From a bacterium (lineage in GTDB: Bacteria; RBG-13-66-14): a stretch of 5,957 nucleotides of DNA. Numbering within the stretch: the first letter of the stretch is position 1; every line of letters begins with the position of its first letter. The DNA lies in contig JAIOSI010000051.1 of NCBI GenBank assembly GCA_021107695.1, forward strand, positions 1-5,957, written 5' to 3'. The translations under genes and the position numbers were made by a program. Shown here one piece after another: positions 5,108 through 5,957 of the stretch. The notes beneath the pieces are model-generated. The model saw nothing but the letters and a program-made list of their open reading frames with translations, had not been told where the DNA came from and ran no database searches.

Positions 5108-5605
5108 TTACTCAGCGACTTCTTCTTCAACGACTTCTTCGTCGCCAGCCAGCTCGTCAGAGGCAGCGTCGAGACCCTCTTCGATGCCTTCAGCCATGGC
5201 GTCGAGACCCTCGGTCAGCTCGCCAAGACCATCTTCAAACATGTCGCCCAGGTCTTCGCCCCAGTCTTCCATGTCCTCGCCCCAGTCGTCCCAGTCGTCG
5301 TCCATGCCACCGAAGGCAGCAACCAGACCAAATGCCATACCGGCGAAGGGATCCTTCTCGGTGATAGCCTCGGTAACGGCGGTCAGACGGTCGGTGTCAG
5401 CGAAGAGATCTTCAGTGTAGGCCTCGAAGGCCTCAGGGGTGGTGTTGTAACCTTCAAGGACGCCAGCGACCTCGGCTTCGTCTTCCATGGTGTAGGTTTC
5501 GCAGAAGATGTCGGCGTAGGTGTCGTCGTTGAGTTCTTTGTCGCCACAGCTAACCATCGCGAAAGCGATGACAGCGATGATGGCGAGCAGCATGAATTTG
5601 CGCAT
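5108..5605 (-). CDS. Small acidic lipoprotein B with Trp-containing heptads, paralogue of lipoprotein A
   Basis: Start ATG 5605-5603 follows a GGAGGA about 6 bases upstream; an ATG 25 codons earlier would precede the signal peptide and is not favoured. The protein has 165 residues. The signal peptide MRKFMLLAIIAVIAFAMVSC has Cys20 as the lipidation site. Residues 45-64 (EVAGVLEGYNTTPEAFEAYT) match lipoprotein A closely. A hydrophobic stretch lies at about 86-100. Residues 102-152 form heptad-like acidic repeats: DWDDWGE (104-110), DMEDWGE (111-117), DLGDMFE (118-124), then Gly/Leu-rich units, then the tail EEVVEEEVAE. There is an extra Cys35 absent from A. The function is unknown. No promoter is clear in the 91-bp gap upstream, and no terminator is seen there, so it may be co-transcribed with the acidic-repeat gene. 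A weak stem GTCGG/CCGAC (5631-5646) lies in its leader. Confidence 0.87.
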   Translation of the reverse strand: MRKFMLLAIIAVIAFAMVSCGDKELNDDTYADIFCETYTMEDEAEVAGVLEGYNTTPEAFEAYTEDLFADTDRLTAVTEAITEKDPFAGMAFGLVAAFGGMDDDWDDWGEDMEDWGEDLGDMFEDGLGELTEGLDAMAEGIEEGLDAASDELAGDEEVVEEEVAE

Positions 5606-5696
5606 GTTGTTCCTCCGTGTCCGGATGTTTGTCGGGTTATTCCGACGTGGGTGGTACGGGTACTTAAAGTTGCACAACAAGTCGTTCTGTAATCAG

Positions 5697-5957
5697 TTAC
5701 TCGGTTTCAGGTTTCTCGTCAGCTTCTTCAACCGTTTCTTCGACCTCAGGAGCTTCTTCAACCGTTTCTTCTGGTTCGGCTTCTTCGGTCGTCTCTTCGA
5801 CTACCTCTTCAGCGGGCGGTTCTTCCTGAACCTCTTCCTCAGTTTCTTCGACCTCAGGAGCTTCTTCGACCGTTTCTTCTGGTTCGGCCTCTTCGGTCGT
5901 CTCTTCGACTACCTCTTCAGCGGGCGGTTCTTCCTGAATCTCTTCCTCAGTTTCTTC
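5697..5957 (-). CDS. Glu-rich tandem-repeat protein, C-terminal 86 residues (5' end beyond the window)
   Basis: The minus-strand frame is open from the right edge to TAA at 5699-5697, and it was chosen because it is the one consistent with the three-base repeat structure. The visible part is two near-identical 36-residue units, each containing EEPPAEEVVEETTEEAEPEE, followed by a shortened EETVEEA copy and the end KPETE. Of 86 residues I count 45 Glu, one Asp and one Lys, so it is extremely acidic and surely disordered. The composition echoes the tails of lipoproteins A and B (EEVVEEE, EETTEEE). It could therefore be a third family member with an expanded tail, or the acidic tail of an unrelated protein. 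The start and any signal peptide are outside the window. Confidence 0.75.
   Translation of the reverse strand, partial: EETEEEIQEEPPAEEVVEETTEEAEPEETVEEAPEVEETEEEVQEEPPAEEVVEETTEEAEPEETVEEAPEVEETVEEADEKPETE
5742..5957 (-). repeat. Two tandem 108-bp coding repeats
   Basis: Copies at 5957-5850 and 5849-5742 differ at three of 108 positions by my count: one Ile/Val change and two silent changes. A further 21 bases (EETVEEA) are repeated just downstream. The array may continue past the window edge. Such similarity points to recent duplication by slippage or unequal recombination. Confidence 0.85.

Noticed and set aside
4226..5420. Plus-strand Ser/Pro-rich frames (about 4226-4504 and 5088-5420)
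   Set aside because: Low-complexity Ser/Pro/Arg is the expected antisense of Glu/Gly/Asp-rich lipoproteins; there is no ribosome site or signal.
5697..5957. Tandem repeats as a CRISPR array
   Set aside because: The units are directly adjacent, with no unique spacers and a length of 108 bp, and they keep an open coding frame.

Overview
The window looks like a piece of a Gram-negative-type bacterial chromosome of moderate GC content. Three things suggest this: several Sec/Lol-type lipoproteins with clear lipoboxes, an outer-membrane-style TPR lipoprotein, and AdoCbl (coenzyme B12) maturation genes. No gene identifies the phylum. The mix of TPR lipoprotein, BtuR-type adenosyltransferase, stand-alone MeaB, acidic low-complexity lipoproteins and GTAG-footed intergenic hairpins would suit an uncultured, FCB-like or deltaproteobacterial-type lineage, but that is impression rather than proof.

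Layout. (1) Positions 1-1342, minus strand: the first 447 codons of a large TPR lipoprotein that runs off the left edge. (2) 1343-1830: an AT-rich non-coding stretch with several small dyads. It ends in a good sigma70-type promoter (TTGACT-18-TATACT) and a GGAGG ribosome site. (3) 1831-2878, plus strand: a two-gene overlapping operon with a six-cysteine protein of unknown function (GTG start, resembling DUF6125) followed by cobO, a corrinoid adenosyltransferase. (4) 2879-3118: a spacer with a dispersed-repeat-like hairpin, a 12-bp palindrome and a promoter candidate. (5) 3119-4087, plus strand: meaB, the GTPase chaperone of AdoCbl-dependent acyl-CoA mutases, closed by a strong terminator. (6) 4153-5957, minus strand: a cluster of three genes encoding small acidic secreted proteins. 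Two are clearly paralogous lipoproteins of 168 and 165 residues; the third is a partial gene whose visible end is an almost pure Glu repeat. A 450-bp spacer between the two lipoproteins holds a pair of inverted GTAG-footed hairpins that look like a REP doublet.

How the genes work together. CobO makes adenosylcobalamin from a reduced corrinoid and ATP, and MeaB guards its loading into methylmalonyl-CoA-type mutases. The cysteine protein is co-transcribed and probably translationally coupled with cobO, so it is a candidate accessory factor of corrinoid handling. No mutase subunit lies in the window. The minus-strand lipoproteins are unrelated to this pathway. They look like a lineage-specific, duplicating family of abundant envelope proteins with amphipathic, heptad-like acidic C-terminal halves.
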